Shown piece after piece: positions 36,904-45,944 of a DNA stretch of 64,000 bases (position 1 is its first letter; every line of letters begins with the position of its first letter). Origin of the DNA: an uncultured Armatimonadota bacterium (lineage in GTDB: Bacteria > Armatimonadota > Fimbriimonadia > Fimbriimonadales > Fimbriimonadaceae); assembly GCA_903927025.1 (NCBI GenBank), contig CAIYLG010000014.1, positions 218,802 through 282,801 on the forward strand. Reading direction: 5' to 3'. The notes under the pieces are model-generated. The model had not been told where the DNA came from. It was given only the letters and a program-made list of their open reading frames with translations, and made no database searches. A program made the position numbers and the translations under genes.

Positions 36904-37809
36904 TCAGTGTCGAATTCCAGTGATCTGGTCAATGAATGCAAAGACGAACATCCCCAGGCTCACAAAGCCATTTAGCGTAAAGAATGCCATGTTGACGCGG
37001 CTAAGGTCCGTTGGTTTGACGAGGCTCTGTTCATAGGTCAGCAATGCTGCCGCGAACGCCACGCCGATAAACCATACGATTCCAGATCCGCTCATCATTC
37101 CCCCGATGGCCAAACAAATGACGGCCAAGGTGTGGCAAATCCTGCTCACCGCAAGCGCTTTTGGTCTGCCAAGCGTTTGCGGAAGCGATCTGAGACCATG
37201 CGAAGCATCAAATTCATCATCCTGCAGGGCATAAATGATGTCGAACCCTGCCGTCCAGAACACAACTGCGAGGGTGATAGGTCCAATCGCCATCGCCAGC
37301 TTTCCTGTTGACGCGATCCAGGCGGCGGAAGGGGCGATTCCAAGTGAAAGGCCAAGCACGAAATGGCATAGGGGGGTAAATCGCTTGGTCAACGAATAAA
37401 ACAGAGTGACGCCAAGAGCGACTGGGCTCAGGGCCAGCGCGAGCGGATTGAGGAGTCCGGCTGCGACAAAGAAGAGCAGGCAGCTTCCGAAAAAGAAGAG
37501 GTTAACCTGCTTTAGCTTGAGCATCCCAGCGGGAATCGCGCGCATCTTCGTTCGCGGATTGATGGCATCAATGTCACGGTCTGCGATTCGATTGAACGCC
37601 ATCGCCGCGCTTCGACAGGAGACCATCGCGAGGATGATTAGCACGAACACTCTAGGCCCGGGCCAGGGTGTATGGAGTTCCATCCTGGAGCCCCACATCA
37701 TTCCGATGAGGGCAAAGGGAAGCGCGAAGATCGAGTGCTCAAACTTGATCATCTCCAGGTAAACCCGGAACGCTCGGACTCCACCTACTGCTGTCGCATT
37801 CACTCTCAC
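36904..37809 (-). CDS. UbiA-family prenyltransferase
   Basis: This 301-residue integral membrane enzyme transfers a prenyl chain to an aromatic ring or other acceptor. The first Asp-rich motif is FNRIADRDIDAINPRT (about residues 70-86) and the second is QDDEFDASHGLRSLPQTLG. Both bind Mg2+ and prenyl diphosphate. Eight or nine hydrophobic segments surround them. The early block KFEHSIFALPFALIGMMWG is typical of the UbiA/MqnP type, which makes prenylated hydroxybenzoate for ubiquinone or the futalosine menaquinone route. The exact acceptor cannot be decided here because no other quinone gene is near. The start is GTG at 37809, with 33 bases to rmuC upstream. Confidence 0.88.
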   Translation of the reverse strand: MRVNATAVGGVRAFRVYLEMIKFEHSIFALPFALIGMMWGSRMELHTPWPGPRVFVLIILAMVSCRSAAMAFNRIADRDIDAINPRTKMRAIPAGMLKLKQVNLFFFGSCLLFFVAAGLLNPLALALSPVALGVTLFYSLTKRFTPLCHFVLGLSLGIAPSAAWIASTGKLAMAIGPITLAVVFWTAGFDIIYALQDDEFDASHGLRSLPQTLGRPKALAVSRICHTLAVICLAIGGMMSGSGIVWFIGVAFAAALLTYEQSLVKPTDLSRVNMAFFTLNGFVSLGMFVFAFIDQITGIRH

Positions 37810-37842
37810 TATTTTGGCCGCTTTAGAGCGGATCAGAGTGTG

Positions 37843-39156
37843 CTATTCAATGGATTCAGGTGCCTGTTCGATGCTGAGTGGCGTCTCTGATTCGATGACA
37901 CCCCTCGGAGTCACCGACACCGATTCTGGGGTTTCGATCTCATCTCCAGAGCCAGCGCCCATTTCCTTAAGCTGGCGGGACTTCGAGAGTACGTTTCGCT
38001 CCATCGACCCCACTGCGCGGTTGAAGGCTTCGTTGGTCTGTGAAAGGTGTCGTCCTACACTTGCCATGTGAGTGCTGAAGACGCGGATGCTGTCGTATAG
38101 TTTTTCACCGGTGAGACGGATCGCCAGGGCATTTTCGCGAACCTTCTCTTGATTGAGGCCATAGGCGACCGTTCGCAAAAGCGCAATCAGCGTCATGGGG
38201 TTCGCGAGAATCACGCGCGCCTTGAACGCCATCTCCATCAGCTCAGGGTCCTGCTCTAGCGCCGCTTGGTAGAGTGATTCCGCGGGGACAAACATTACAA
38301 CAAAGTCTGGAGTCTTTTTGAACTGACTCCAGTAGGACTTCGAGCTAAGGCTCTGAACGTGACGGCGAACTTGAGCCGCATGAGCTCGCAGACGAAGCGT
38401 CTTTGTGGCGTCGTCTTGAGCCTCCATCGCTTCGAGGTAGCTATCAAGTGGAACTTTGCTGTCGACAACGATCACGGCGTCGTTGCTCAGTCGAACAACC
38501 ATGTCTGGGCGCAGGCGCCCTTCATCGGTTTCCGTGCTGAACTGCATATCGAAGTCTTGCCCCTCGATCAGTCCCGCGCTCTCCGCTGCCTTTCGGAGAG
38601 TTAGCTCTCCCCAACTGCCACGAGAATTCGGCCGCCGCAGGGCATTCGAAAGCTGGCTGGTCTCGCGGATAAGTCGATTGATGTGCTCGGAAACGCCGTC
38701 GTAGGCGGAGAGGCGTTTCTTCTCAATCTCCTGCGTCTGCTGATCAAGCTTCTCGATCGAGTCCTTCAGTGGCTTTACCAATTCCTCAATCGCCTGTTGC
38801 CTCAGTCGCAAGTCGCCACTCGCACCTTCTGCGTGCTTCTCGTAGTTCTCCTTCGCCAGTTTGAGAAGGTGGTCAGTCGATTTGGCGAGTGCCTCGTGAG
38901 ACAAGTTTGAAAAAAGATCCGCAAATCGCTTTTCTGCATCCAGTAGCGTGTCCGCCTGGGTTTGAAGTGCCTCAGCCCTGCTGGCCGCTTCCGACTCGGC
39001 CTTCACTCTGGCCATTCGCTCGTTGTTGAGTTCTTCCGAGAGTCTTCTCTCACTTTTCATGAATGCTCTTACAAGAAGAACATAAACGCCGGCGGCACCA
39101 AAGCCAACTCCTAGAAGGGCCGCCACAAGGGATAAGAGAGGCGGACTGAGCGACAT
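37843..39156 (-). CDS. rmuC: RmuC-family DNA recombination protein
   Basis: RmuC limits inversions and other rearrangements between short repeats; its biochemical activity is poorly known. The 437-residue protein begins with a membrane helix (about residues 8-28, VAALLGVGFGAAGVYVLLVR). A coiled coil extends to about residue 180, followed by the PD-(D/E)xK-like core with LRPDMVVRLSNDAVIVVDSK and VPLDSYLEAMEAQDD. The C-terminal 60 residues are Pro/Glu/Ser-rich and poorly conserved. Length and motif order fit the family. It lies between ubiA and a hairpin that separates it from the deacetylase-like gene. Confidence 0.92.
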   Translation of the reverse strand: MSLSPPLLSLVAALLGVGFGAAGVYVLLVRAFMKSERRLSEELNNERMARVKAESEAASRAEALQTQADTLLDAEKRFADLFSNLSHEALAKSTDHLLKLAKENYEKHAEGASGDLRLRQQAIEELVKPLKDSIEKLDQQTQEIEKKRLSAYDGVSEHINRLIRETSQLSNALRRPNSRGSWGELTLRKAAESAGLIEGQDFDMQFSTETDEGRLRPDMVVRLSNDAVIVVDSKVPLDSYLEAMEAQDDATKTLRLRAHAAQVRRHVQSLSSKSYWSQFKKTPDFVVMFVPAESLYQAALEQDPELMEMAFKARVILANPMTLIALLRTVAYGLNQEKVRENALAIRLTGEKLYDSIRVFSTHMASVGRHLSQTNEAFNRAVGSMERNVLSKSRQLKEMGAGSGDEIETPESVSVTPRGVIESETPLSIEQAPESIE

Positions 39157-39190
39157 CTCAATTTAAGACGTCTGGAGAGCTGGAGTGGGT

Positions 39191-39219
39191 GCAGGTCAAA
39201 GGTTGTCCCTTTGACCTGC
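39191..39219 (-). terminator. Perfect 12-bp hairpin between rmuC and the deacetylase-like gene
   Basis: GCAGGTCAAAGG at 39191-39202 pairs fully with CCTTTGACCTGC at 39208-39219 around a 5-base loop. It lies 15 bases past the stop of the minus-strand gene at 39235-39987 and upstream of rmuC, which is on the same strand. The position suits termination of the GH65/deacetylase transcript. No T-run follows. Confidence 0.7.
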
Positions 39220-39234
39220 TGGAGCGGAGCTGAT

Positions 39235-39987
39235 TTAGACAGCGGCAAGTGCCGGGTGATGCTCATAGTGCTCGCTGGCAGCCTGAGTCATCGTCGTAAA
39301 GTGAGCACCTTTGTCTCGGAAATATCGGATCGTCTTCTTGAGGTCCTCGACCGAGTCGTGATAGTCGCGCATTCCGAGCGTGATCACTTCTGCATCCTGG
39401 TTGGCCTCGAAGAGAGGCACCAAGGCATCAAAGCCCATGTCGAGGTAACCGTGCTGGCCGTTGTGGGTGGCGATTGGTAGGTGGAGAAGCCGGTTGCTCC
39501 CTGCGACCTTAAGGTCAGACTTATCGCTGTGATACGGGTTGTGAGGCGCACCAGCCCAGTTCACAAACATCTTGTAGTTGGCATCCGGGACGATGGAACT
39601 GTCGACCAGAATTCCAATCTCCTCCAGATACGGCACGTCTGAAGGCAACAAGGCAAACGCGCCTGCCCGAAAGGCGGTGCATTTGATCATGTGGGACTTC
39701 AAAGTATCCTTTGCAACCCAAATAATGTTGCCGCGCTCTTTGGGATCTTCCACATACCCGCGCTCATTCTCGAAGTTGACCTTCATGCCCATCTCATGCC
39801 ATGACGGGATTTTGTGAATGAACTCTCGGTAGTAGAGGTTTGTGTTCGCGCTGGGATCTTTCAGCGAAACATGGACGAGCCAAGTGCATGGGACAAATTC
39901 AGACTCCAGGACCTGTATGTATTCGCTTGTGTAGCACCTATCGTGCATTGCACCTTCGCAATCAACAGTCAATACGACATTTGGCAT
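39235..39987 (-). CDS. Polysaccharide-deacetylase-fold protein with altered metal motif
   Basis: This 250-residue cytoplasmic-looking protein belongs to the NodB/polysaccharide-deacetylase superfamily. Motif 1 is VVLTVDCEG (Asp-x-Glu in place of the usual Asp-Asp). Motif 2 is SWHEMGMKVN; the family pattern H-x4-H would need His where Lys occurs here, so one metal ligand seems lost. Motif 3 is AFRAGAFAL, and the LHLPI element that follows is typical. It could be an active PuuE-like variant with other ligands, or a non-catalytic relative. There is no signal peptide. An AGGAG ribosome-binding site precedes the ATG. It starts 5 bases after the GH65 stop, so both are in one operon. A 12-bp hairpin follows. 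Confidence 0.75.
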   Translation of the reverse strand: MPNVVLTVDCEGAMHDRCYTSEYIQVLESEFVPCTWLVHVSLKDPSANTNLYYREFIHKIPSWHEMGMKVNFENERGYVEDPKERGNIIWVAKDTLKSHMIKCTAFRAGAFALLPSDVPYLEEIGILVDSSIVPDANYKMFVNWAGAPHNPYHSDKSDLKVAGSNRLLHLPIATHNGQHGYLDMGFDALVPLFEANQDAEVITLGMRDYHDSVEDLKKTIRYFRDKGAHFTTMTQAASEHYEHHPALAAV

Positions 39988-39992
39988 AGGTA

Positions 39993-41963
39993 TCAGTCTC
40001 CTTGAATGACTTCAGCGGCATCCGGCCCGTTGGGTCGATGTGTTACGGTGAGGGTGAACGGGTGACCAAGCACGGTGAAGTTCTTCAACTTTACAGACTT
40101 CCATTCTTTTGGAAGGTTCGGCTTTATACTCAACCAGCTGTCTCCCAGGAGTCGTCTAGACCATGCCGCTGATGGCTCCTGACTGGAGTCTAACCGAAAT
40201 CCCAAGAATCCGAACAGGACTGTCTGCAAACTTCCTGCTGCACCGGTTGTGAAGTACGTCGTGGGCTTGTTGCGCTTCTCAGAAAAGAGCATCAATGGCT
40301 GCTTGGTGAACGGTTCCCAACTGCTCTTCCAGGCAGAATATGCCTTTTCTGAATCTCCCATTCGCGCCCAGATCACCCCATTTACTGAATCGGACATCGC
40401 GGGTCCATTCTTAATAACTTTGTCGGCATATCGAGCCATCATTGCTTTAGCCTGTTTTTCTGCTTCCGGGTTTTGGAGCGGATAGATACTGAGGATGGCT
40501 GCGGCCTGCTTATATGCCCGCACCGGATCGCCATCATAAGTGAGTAGGCTCACTGAATCCTTTGGAGTCCGGAATGCCGTCGCTGTGGGGCCGGTGCACC
40601 ATTGAGCGAGAAGATTCGTGTACAGGTCGTTGTTGCCCGTAAAATTCTCATCTGGGCTCATGACATCCTTAAGCCAAAGTTCGCCACCGTTCAGCTGTGC
40701 GCTTGACCGATAATATTGGCCCGCCAGACGTCGAACTTCGTTTGCTGCAGACATATCTGCAAGGCCGAGGGCGGCGGCTTGGTGAAGCGACCAAGCGACA
40801 TCGCCGGTGATGTGGATCTCTTTTGAAGAAGGACCCACGACGGTCTCCTTACCGGATACAGAAGACTCCCACGGGTATTTGCACCCTAACTTGTGGGCTT
40901 CTGCCGCGTTCTGTCGGGCGGATTTAAGCATCCTGAGTCGATAACTCGATATCGCCTTTGCAGAATCTGGCGCCAAGAGTTCTAGGGCAGGGAACACCCA
41001 GATATCGGCATCCCAGAACACATGTCCGTTGTACATCTGGTTGCTGAGGCCAAACGGGCTGACAGCCATTTTTCCTTCTGCCGAAAGGGAGGACTGAAGG
41101 TAGTACATCCACGAGCGCACTGCCTGCTGGTCACCGATGGCCCCTTCGATCTCAATATCTGTCTTCCAGCGGCGGCTCCAAATATCCGCGGTCTCCTTTT
41201 CAACTTGCTCGAATGGCTCGACGCTTGGAGGACGTGCTTCGACAAGGCCAGTATTAGCGGCTTTTCCGGATTTTTCCGACGTGGTTGTGGTCGAATCAAT
41301 TGCTCCCAATGTAATTGTCACTTCAACCGTGGTTGAATCCCCGGTCTTTTGGGTGACAAGCAACTTCCCACGCCTATTTGCATCACCCAATGTGAAATCG
41401 GTGCTGAACATCGATTCTTTGCCGAGACGACCATTTGGACCCAAATCGAAATCAAGGGTATGGCCAGGATGAGGTGCGTCGTAGACCCACCTTTCAGAGA
41501 GAATTCGCTTCTGCGGATGTAAGACGATCTGGCACGTCACATTGCCTTTTTCAGAACTCCATCGAGTAGTGAGCTCAGACGCCTTCAAGTCCAGTATCTG
41601 TCGGTACCCCCCACGAATTGGGATCGGTTCTCCGTCCAGAAGGAATCCTCCAGGCAATGGCGATTGAAGGGATCGAATCTTCTCTTCTCCAGTTGCCGCG
41701 TAGTCGTCAGAGGAGAAGAAAGGCTGCCCGACCGCAGTGCAGTTTCGATTCATCCGAAAACCGCAAAGGCCATTCCACAAGAGGGCCGGAGTGCCATCAT
41801 TCGGATCCACCGCGGATACTTGCCAGGGATCGGCCGATGGAGCTAGGAGTCCATTTTTGGACGCATCCTTTAATGGCTGGACAGAGGGGCCGGACCCGCA
41901 TCCGCCAGAGACCCAGGCTAGACAAATTGCGGCAACGGCTAAAGTTGGAGTCTTGACTCTCAC
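39993..41963 (-). CDS. Glycoside hydrolase family 65-like lipoprotein
   Basis: This encodes 656 residues starting at a GTG (41963), with an N-terminal signal ending VSGGC, a lipobox, so the protein should be attached to an outer or inner membrane. The body matches GH65 (maltose/kojibiose/trehalose phosphorylases and related hydrolases). Markers are NQMYNGHVFWDADIWVFPAL in the (alpha/alpha)6 barrel, KYPWESSVSGKE and MSPDENFTGNNDLYTNLLAQ, where Asp-Glu fits the catalytic acid. The latter block resembles protein-glucosylgalactosylhydroxylysine glucosidase more than phosphorylases. Cleavage of an alpha-linked glucoside outside the cytoplasm is the likely job, but the substrate is open. It is followed 5 bases later by the deacetylase-like gene. 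Confidence 0.82.
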   Translation of the reverse strand: MRVKTPTLAVAAICLAWVSGGCGSGPSVQPLKDASKNGLLAPSADPWQVSAVDPNDGTPALLWNGLCGFRMNRNCTAVGQPFFSSDDYAATGEEKIRSLQSPLPGGFLLDGEPIPIRGGYRQILDLKASELTTRWSSEKGNVTCQIVLHPQKRILSERWVYDAPHPGHTLDFDLGPNGRLGKESMFSTDFTLGDANRRGKLLVTQKTGDSTTVEVTITLGAIDSTTTTSEKSGKAANTGLVEARPPSVEPFEQVEKETADIWSRRWKTDIEIEGAIGDQQAVRSWMYYLQSSLSAEGKMAVSPFGLSNQMYNGHVFWDADIWVFPALELLAPDSAKAISSYRLRMLKSARQNAAEAHKLGCKYPWESSVSGKETVVGPSSKEIHITGDVAWSLHQAAALGLADMSAANEVRRLAGQYYRSSAQLNGGELWLKDVMSPDENFTGNNDLYTNLLAQWCTGPTATAFRTPKDSVSLLTYDGDPVRAYKQAAAILSIYPLQNPEAEKQAKAMMARYADKVIKNGPAMSDSVNGVIWARMGDSEKAYSAWKSSWEPFTKQPLMLFSEKRNKPTTYFTTGAAGSLQTVLFGFLGFRLDSSQEPSAAWSRRLLGDSWLSIKPNLPKEWKSVKLKNFTVLGHPFTLTVTHRPNGPDAAEVIQGD

Positions 41964-42003
41964 GCCTCTATTCTGGCAACCCAGCTGGACCAGAAGGAAG
42001 CGC

Positions 42004-43017
42004 CTAAAATGTTGGCTTCCAAGCCCTTGGCAACCTTATCTGCTCATAGGTCTCGATGGCAAATCGATCCGTCATGCCTGCGACGTAATCAATCGCACCT
42101 TGGAGCCCAAGATATCCCGCCGGCAGATTGCCCGGTTCAGCATAGTAGAAAAGTAGTTCTCGAACGAGACTCTTCGCCTTGGGAATATCTGGATAGATCT
42201 GCGGATACCGCAGATACACATGATCAAAGAGCCATTCTTTAAGATCGTTCATTGCTGCAAGAAGGCCTTCGGACATGATGACCGCCGGCTTCTCAAGGCT
42301 ATTTTCGATGACGTCTCGAACCATGGTTCCGATCCGCTCCGAGTGCGATGCGCCAAGTACATCAAATCGAGACGGTATGGCAGAAATGATTCCGCTTCGG
42401 GTCGCGTCGTCGATGTCGTGGTTTAGGTACGCCACGCGATCACTAATTCTCACCACCGCCGCCTCAAGCGTCGAGGTGGGTTCACCGTCATGAGCTGTGA
42501 GATCCTTGCGGCCCTTGCTGTGTCCATCAATTCCCGCCCTTGTTTCGTGGGTCAAATTGAGGTTCTCTAAAATGTCAACTATTCTTAGTGACTGCTCGTA
42601 GTGGCGAAAGCCAACCGGAACATCTTCCATTGGGTGAAGTCCCCGATACTCTTGGATCGCTTCGTCGAGCGCACTCTCACCAGCATGTCCAAACGGTGGA
42701 TGACCGATGTCATGACCGAGAGCGATGGCCTCGATCAGATCTTCGTTGAGCCTCAAAGCCCTTCCAACGGTCCTCGCAATTTGCGATACCTCCAGGGTGT
42801 GGGTCATCCGGGTTCGATAGTGGTCTCCGGCTGGATCAATAAAGACCTGAGTTTTATGCTTAAGCCGACGAAATGGTTTCGAATGCAGGACACGATCACG
42901 ATCCCGTTGAAAGCAGGTCCGAACTGGATCGTGGGGGATTTCAATCGGTCGCCCGGCAGATTCAACGGCTTTAGCCGCAAACGGAGAAAGCATGGAGAGC
43001 TCTCGCTCTTCCGACAT
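42004..43017 (-). CDS. dgt: Deoxyguanosinetriphosphate triphosphohydrolase-like protein
   Basis: This HD-domain phosphohydrolase of about 337 residues is related to Dgt, which splits dGTP to deoxyguanosine and triphosphate. The family N-terminus reads LSPFAAKAVESAGRP followed by RTCFQRDRDRVLHSKPFRRL. The HD metal ligands are in HYRTRMTHTLEVSQIAR and IALGHDIGHPPFGHAGE, with a later Asp in RISDRVAYLNHDIDD. Bacterial proteins of this subgroup often act on several dNTPs. The best start is the ATG at 43017, because the prefix EERELSMLSPFAAK is found in relatives; an in-frame TTG at 43047 and an ATG at 42993 are alternatives. A GH65 gene lies 40 bases downstream on the same strand, with no functional link obvious. 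Confidence 0.9.
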   Translation of the reverse strand: MSEERELSMLSPFAAKAVESAGRPIEIPHDPVRTCFQRDRDRVLHSKPFRRLKHKTQVFIDPAGDHYRTRMTHTLEVSQIARTVGRALRLNEDLIEAIALGHDIGHPPFGHAGESALDEAIQEYRGLHPMEDVPVGFRHYEQSLRIVDILENLNLTHETRAGIDGHSKGRKDLTAHDGEPTSTLEAAVVRISDRVAYLNHDIDDATRSGIISAIPSRFDVLGASHSERIGTMVRDVIENSLEKPAVIMSEGLLAAMNDLKEWLFDHVYLRYPQIYPDIPKAKSLVRELLFYYAEPGNLPAGYLGLQGAIDYVAGMTDRFAIETYEQIRLPRAWKPTF

Positions 43018-43098
43018 AAGGCGAACAGAATCTGGCACTAACGTCAAAGACGAATCGACTCAGCTAGCCGGTGCTGCTGGTTTTGACTTCGCCCCGAA

Positions 43099-43539
43099 TT
43101 ATGCGCCAGCTTTCAACGATGCGAGCTTTTGGCCAAAATGAATCCAACCTTCCATGCATCCGGCTCGAGCCGCTTGATCGGATTCTGATTCCGAGAAGAG
43201 ACCGTGAAAAATTGAAAGGCGGGTGCCACCCTCAATCGGCATGAAGAACACATCAACCCAGAGTGGCTCAAACACGCCCGGTTCGTGATTCCAAGTCCAG
43301 CTGAATCGCAGACGCTTACCTGGGTCGAGCTCGCCGTACGTACCTTGCAGGAACCAGTTTGGTGCCGGCCATGAGAAGCGGTAGGTGCCCCCAACTCGGA
43401 GATCGTTCTCCACGACCTCTGGCCACCATTGCTTGAGGAGATCAGGATTTACCCAATACTCATACAGATCTTCCGGAGCGAATCCAGGAAAATCACCGTA
43501 AACGACGAGGTGGTCAGCTGGAGACGGAATCTGTTTCAT
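43099..43539 (-). CDS. SRPBCC (AHSA1/START-like) domain protein
   Basis: This 146-residue protein has the helix-grip fold of the SRPBCC superfamily, AHSA1 branch. The N-terminal strand is followed by APEDLYEYWVNPDLLKQWWP, then GGTYRFSWPAP, RLRFSWTWNHEP and GGTRLSIFHGLF, the usual family order. These small proteins bind hydrophobic ligands or modulate Hsp90-like partners, and the ligand cannot be inferred. It stands alone between dgt-like and lrp-like genes on the same strand (51 and 62 bases away). The ATG at 43539 precedes the first conserved strand by a few residues, a normal N-terminus. Confidence 0.82.
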   Translation of the reverse strand: MKQIPSPADHLVVYGDFPGFAPEDLYEYWVNPDLLKQWWPEVVENDLRVGGTYRFSWPAPNWFLQGTYGELDPGKRLRFSWTWNHEPGVFEPLWVDVFFMPIEGGTRLSIFHGLFSESESDQAARAGCMEGWIHFGQKLASLKAGA

Positions 43540-43601
43540 GCGTGCAATTTCTCGGTAGGGTTAACCGCGTAACCGCTATCGTACCAAATGAGACTCAATT
43601 T

Positions 43602-44066
43602 TCACAGAGGGATTTGGGTGGTGTGTTTGGTGGTCGCTAGTACAAATGACGTCTTGATCTGCTGAATACCCTTAATTTTACTGAGCCTTTCACGGATCAG
43701 CTGCTCATAGGAGCGGATATCTTTCACCACGATTTTTAGCAGAAAATCGAACTCGCCGCTCACGTGGTAGCACTCCAGAACTTCTGGGATTTCGTTGATG
43801 CTTCTCCTGAAGCGTTCAATCGGCTGCTCTTGATGGAGGGATAGACTGATCATTGCCAGTGCCGTGATCCTCAGGCCAAGCTTATCAGGGTCCAAAAGCC
43901 CAAAATAGCCTTTGATCAAGCCTGCTTTCTCCAGTACCCTTACGCGCTGCAGAACTGAGGGTGGGGAAAGGCCGACGCGCTTGGCTAAGTCCGCGTTGGT
44001 TATCCTCCCGTCTTGTTGCAACAGGGAGAGAAGCTGAACATCAACCTCATCAAGGTGCGTTTTCAT
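43602..44066 (-). CDS. Lrp/AsnC-family transcriptional regulator
   Basis: This 154-residue feast/famine regulator has a winged helix-turn-helix at residues 5-60 (VQLLSLLQQDGRITNADLAK, then RVGLSPPSVLQRVRVLE). A C-terminal RAM domain follows, with EVLECYHVSGEFDFLLKIVV and IRERLSKIKGIQQIKTSFVL, which binds amino acids and builds octamers. Length is standard. I take the ATG at 44066; one codon earlier a GTG is in frame. It is divergent from the M3 peptidase, and a perfect 12-base palindrome lies between them (44108-44119). Family members usually regulate themselves and the divergent gene, often in response to an amino acid, so control of the peptidase is a reasonable inference. Confidence 0.9.
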   Translation of the reverse strand: MKTHLDEVDVQLLSLLQQDGRITNADLAKRVGLSPPSVLQRVRVLEKAGLIKGYFGLLDPDKLGLRITALAMISLSLHQEQPIERFRRSINEIPEVLECYHVSGEFDFLLKIVVKDIRSYEQLIRERLSKIKGIQQIKTSFVLATTKHTTQIPL

Positions 44067-44107
44067 CACTGTTCCTCAATCTTACTGTCTATTAGGCCGC
44101 GCTCCGG

Positions 44108-44119
44108 GTTTTGCAAAAC
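44108..44119. promoter_or_regulatory. Palindrome GTTTTGCAAAAC between the Lrp regulator and the M3 peptidase
   Basis: A perfect 12-base palindrome lies in the 77-base divergent region, 25 bases before the M3 peptidase ATG and 42 bases from the regulator start. It is AT-rich in the arms with GC at the centre, a shape found for several Lrp-family operators. A binding role for the adjacent regulator is inference. Confidence 0.45.
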
Positions 44120-44143
44120 TTCATAATCCTTTGGGTAAAGAAA

Positions 44144-45928
44144 ATGTCATCAACTAAAGCTCTCCCGCGCTGGGACATGGAGATCGTGTTCCCAAGTCTT
44201 GAATCCAATCAGTTCATCCAAGCCTTCGATCAAGTCGGAGTCCTGTTGGGTGAATTGGAGCAAGAGTTTGATTCAAGAGTTCCCACACCGGATACGGGTC
44301 TGACCGCTGAATCCCTTGAGGCAATTCTCGCGACGTATGAAGCGCTCGGCAATTTGCTTCGAACCGTAAATGCCTATATCTACGCGTTCACCACCACAGA
44401 CTCAAAAGATGAGCTGGCAATGGGTCGGCAGAGCGAAATTGACTCAAACCTAGTTCGCCTCCGAAAATTTGGCAAGCGGTTTTCTGCCGCAGTCGGGATT
44501 TCGGACCTAGATGCGCTGTTTGCTGAGAGTGAGGTCGCGCGAAATCATTCCTACGCCCTGCTGAAGGCAAAACAGACGGCTGAGCACCTTATGGCACCCG
44601 GTGAAGAAATGCTGGCGTCTGAACTTGAAATAACGGCTTATTCGGCTTGGAGTCGGCTGCACTCAAATATGACCAGCCAACTCAAGGTTGAAGTTGTCCT
44701 TGACGGGGAATCTGAATCTCTCCCCATGAGTGTTGTTCGTGGCCTAGCTTACGACGCGGATCGAGAGAGGCGCAAAGCGGCCCACTCAGCAGAGCTTGCT
44801 GGCTGGAAGACGGTCGAGGTCCCTTTGAGCGCTGCGATGAACAGCATTAAGGCAACCGTAAACATGCTTTCAACTCGTCGCGGTTGGGTGGATCCTTTAG
44901 AGGAATCTCTCTTTTCGTCCAACATCGATCGAAAGACTTTGGAAGCAATGATGACTGCGGCTACGGAGGCCTTCCCGATCTTTCGCCGCTATCTGAAGGC
45001 GAAGGCAAAGGCGATCGGCGTTGAAAAGCTGGCGTTTTACGATATTTTTGCGCCCTTATCCGCTTCGACCGAGCCTTGGGAATACGACCGGGCCTGCCAG
45101 TTCATTGTCGAGCAATTTGGTTCGTACAGCGAGAAGCTTGGCAAGTTCGCGATGAGGGCATTTAGCGAAAACTGGGTTGATGCGGAACCTAGAGAAGGGA
45201 AGGTGGACGGTGCCTATTGCATGTCCATTCGCGGAGATGAGTCTCGAATTCTTGAAAACTACAAGCCAAACTTTGACTCCGTATCCACTCTTGCTCACGA
45301 GCTCGGTCACGCTTACCACAACCTGTGCCTCGCCGATCGAACAGTGATGCAGCGATCAACTCCGATGACGGTCGCCGAGACAGCGAGCATCTTCTGCGAG
45401 ACAATCATCAGGAAGGCAGTTCTTAAATCAGGCTCTGATCAGGAGAAGCTGGTCGTTTTAGAGGCCTCTCTGCAGGGCGCCTGCCAGGTTGTCGTCGATA
45501 TCTCAAGTAGATATCTCTTCGAAAAGGGTGTTTTCGAGAGACGACAAAAGCGAGAACTCAGTGCTCGCGAAATGTGCGACCTGATGATTCAAGCCCAACT
45601 GGATACTTACGGAGACGGCTTGGATCCAGAAGAGCTTCACCCTTACATGTGGGCGGTCAAGAGTCACTACTACGGTCGAAGTTTCTACAACTATCCGTAC
45701 ATGTTCGGTCTGTTGTTTGCGCTCGGTCTGTATGCGGTCTACCAAAAGGATCCTGAACCATTTGTTGCCAATTACGATGACTTGCTCTCATCTACTGGTC
45801 TGGCCGATGCGGCGACCCTTGGCGCTCGATTTGGCATTGACATCACTACACCGGATTTCTGGCGAGCGAGTCTCGATCAGATTAAGGACGACGTGGAACT
45901 GTTTGAATCGCTCGTGGCATCGATATGA
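44144..45928 (+). CDS. pepF: Oligoendopeptidase, M3 family (PepF-like)
   Basis: This 594-residue zinc peptidase of the M3B group cleaves oligopeptides in the cytoplasm. The zinc motif is TLAHELGHAYHNL at about residue 388, with the third ligand Glu about 25 residues later in ETASIFCETI. The N-terminal helical lid holds LPRWDMEIVFPSLESNQF and an LRTVNAYIYAF block typical of PepF. SPDxxY-type substrate residues fit HPYMWAVKSHYYGRSFYNYP near the C-terminus. The start ATG at 44144 follows GGGTAAAG; upstream in-frame residues from 44111 overlap the operator-like palindrome and are not conserved. It is followed 16 bases later by rqcH on the same strand. Confidence 0.92.
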   Translation: MSSTKALPRWDMEIVFPSLESNQFIQAFDQVGVLLGELEQEFDSRVPTPDTGLTAESLEAILATYEALGNLLRTVNAYIYAFTTTDSKDELAMGRQSEIDSNLVRLRKFGKRFSAAVGISDLDALFAESEVARNHSYALLKAKQTAEHLMAPGEEMLASELEITAYSAWSRLHSNMTSQLKVEVVLDGESESLPMSVVRGLAYDADRERRKAAHSAELAGWKTVEVPLSAAMNSIKATVNMLSTRRGWVDPLEESLFSSNIDRKTLEAMMTAATEAFPIFRRYLKAKAKAIGVEKLAFYDIFAPLSASTEPWEYDRACQFIVEQFGSYSEKLGKFAMRAFSENWVDAEPREGKVDGAYCMSIRGDESRILENYKPNFDSVSTLAHELGHAYHNLCLADRTVMQRSTPMTVAETASIFCETIIRKAVLKSGSDQEKLVVLEASLQGACQVVVDISSRYLFEKGVFERRQKRELSAREMCDLMIQAQLDTYGDGLDPEELHPYMWAVKSHYYGRSFYNYPYMFGLLFALGLYAVYQKDPEPFVANYDDLLSSTGLADAATLGARFGIDITTPDFWRASLDQIKDDVELFESLVASI

Positions 45929-45944
45929 CTAAGAAGCGCTCCCG

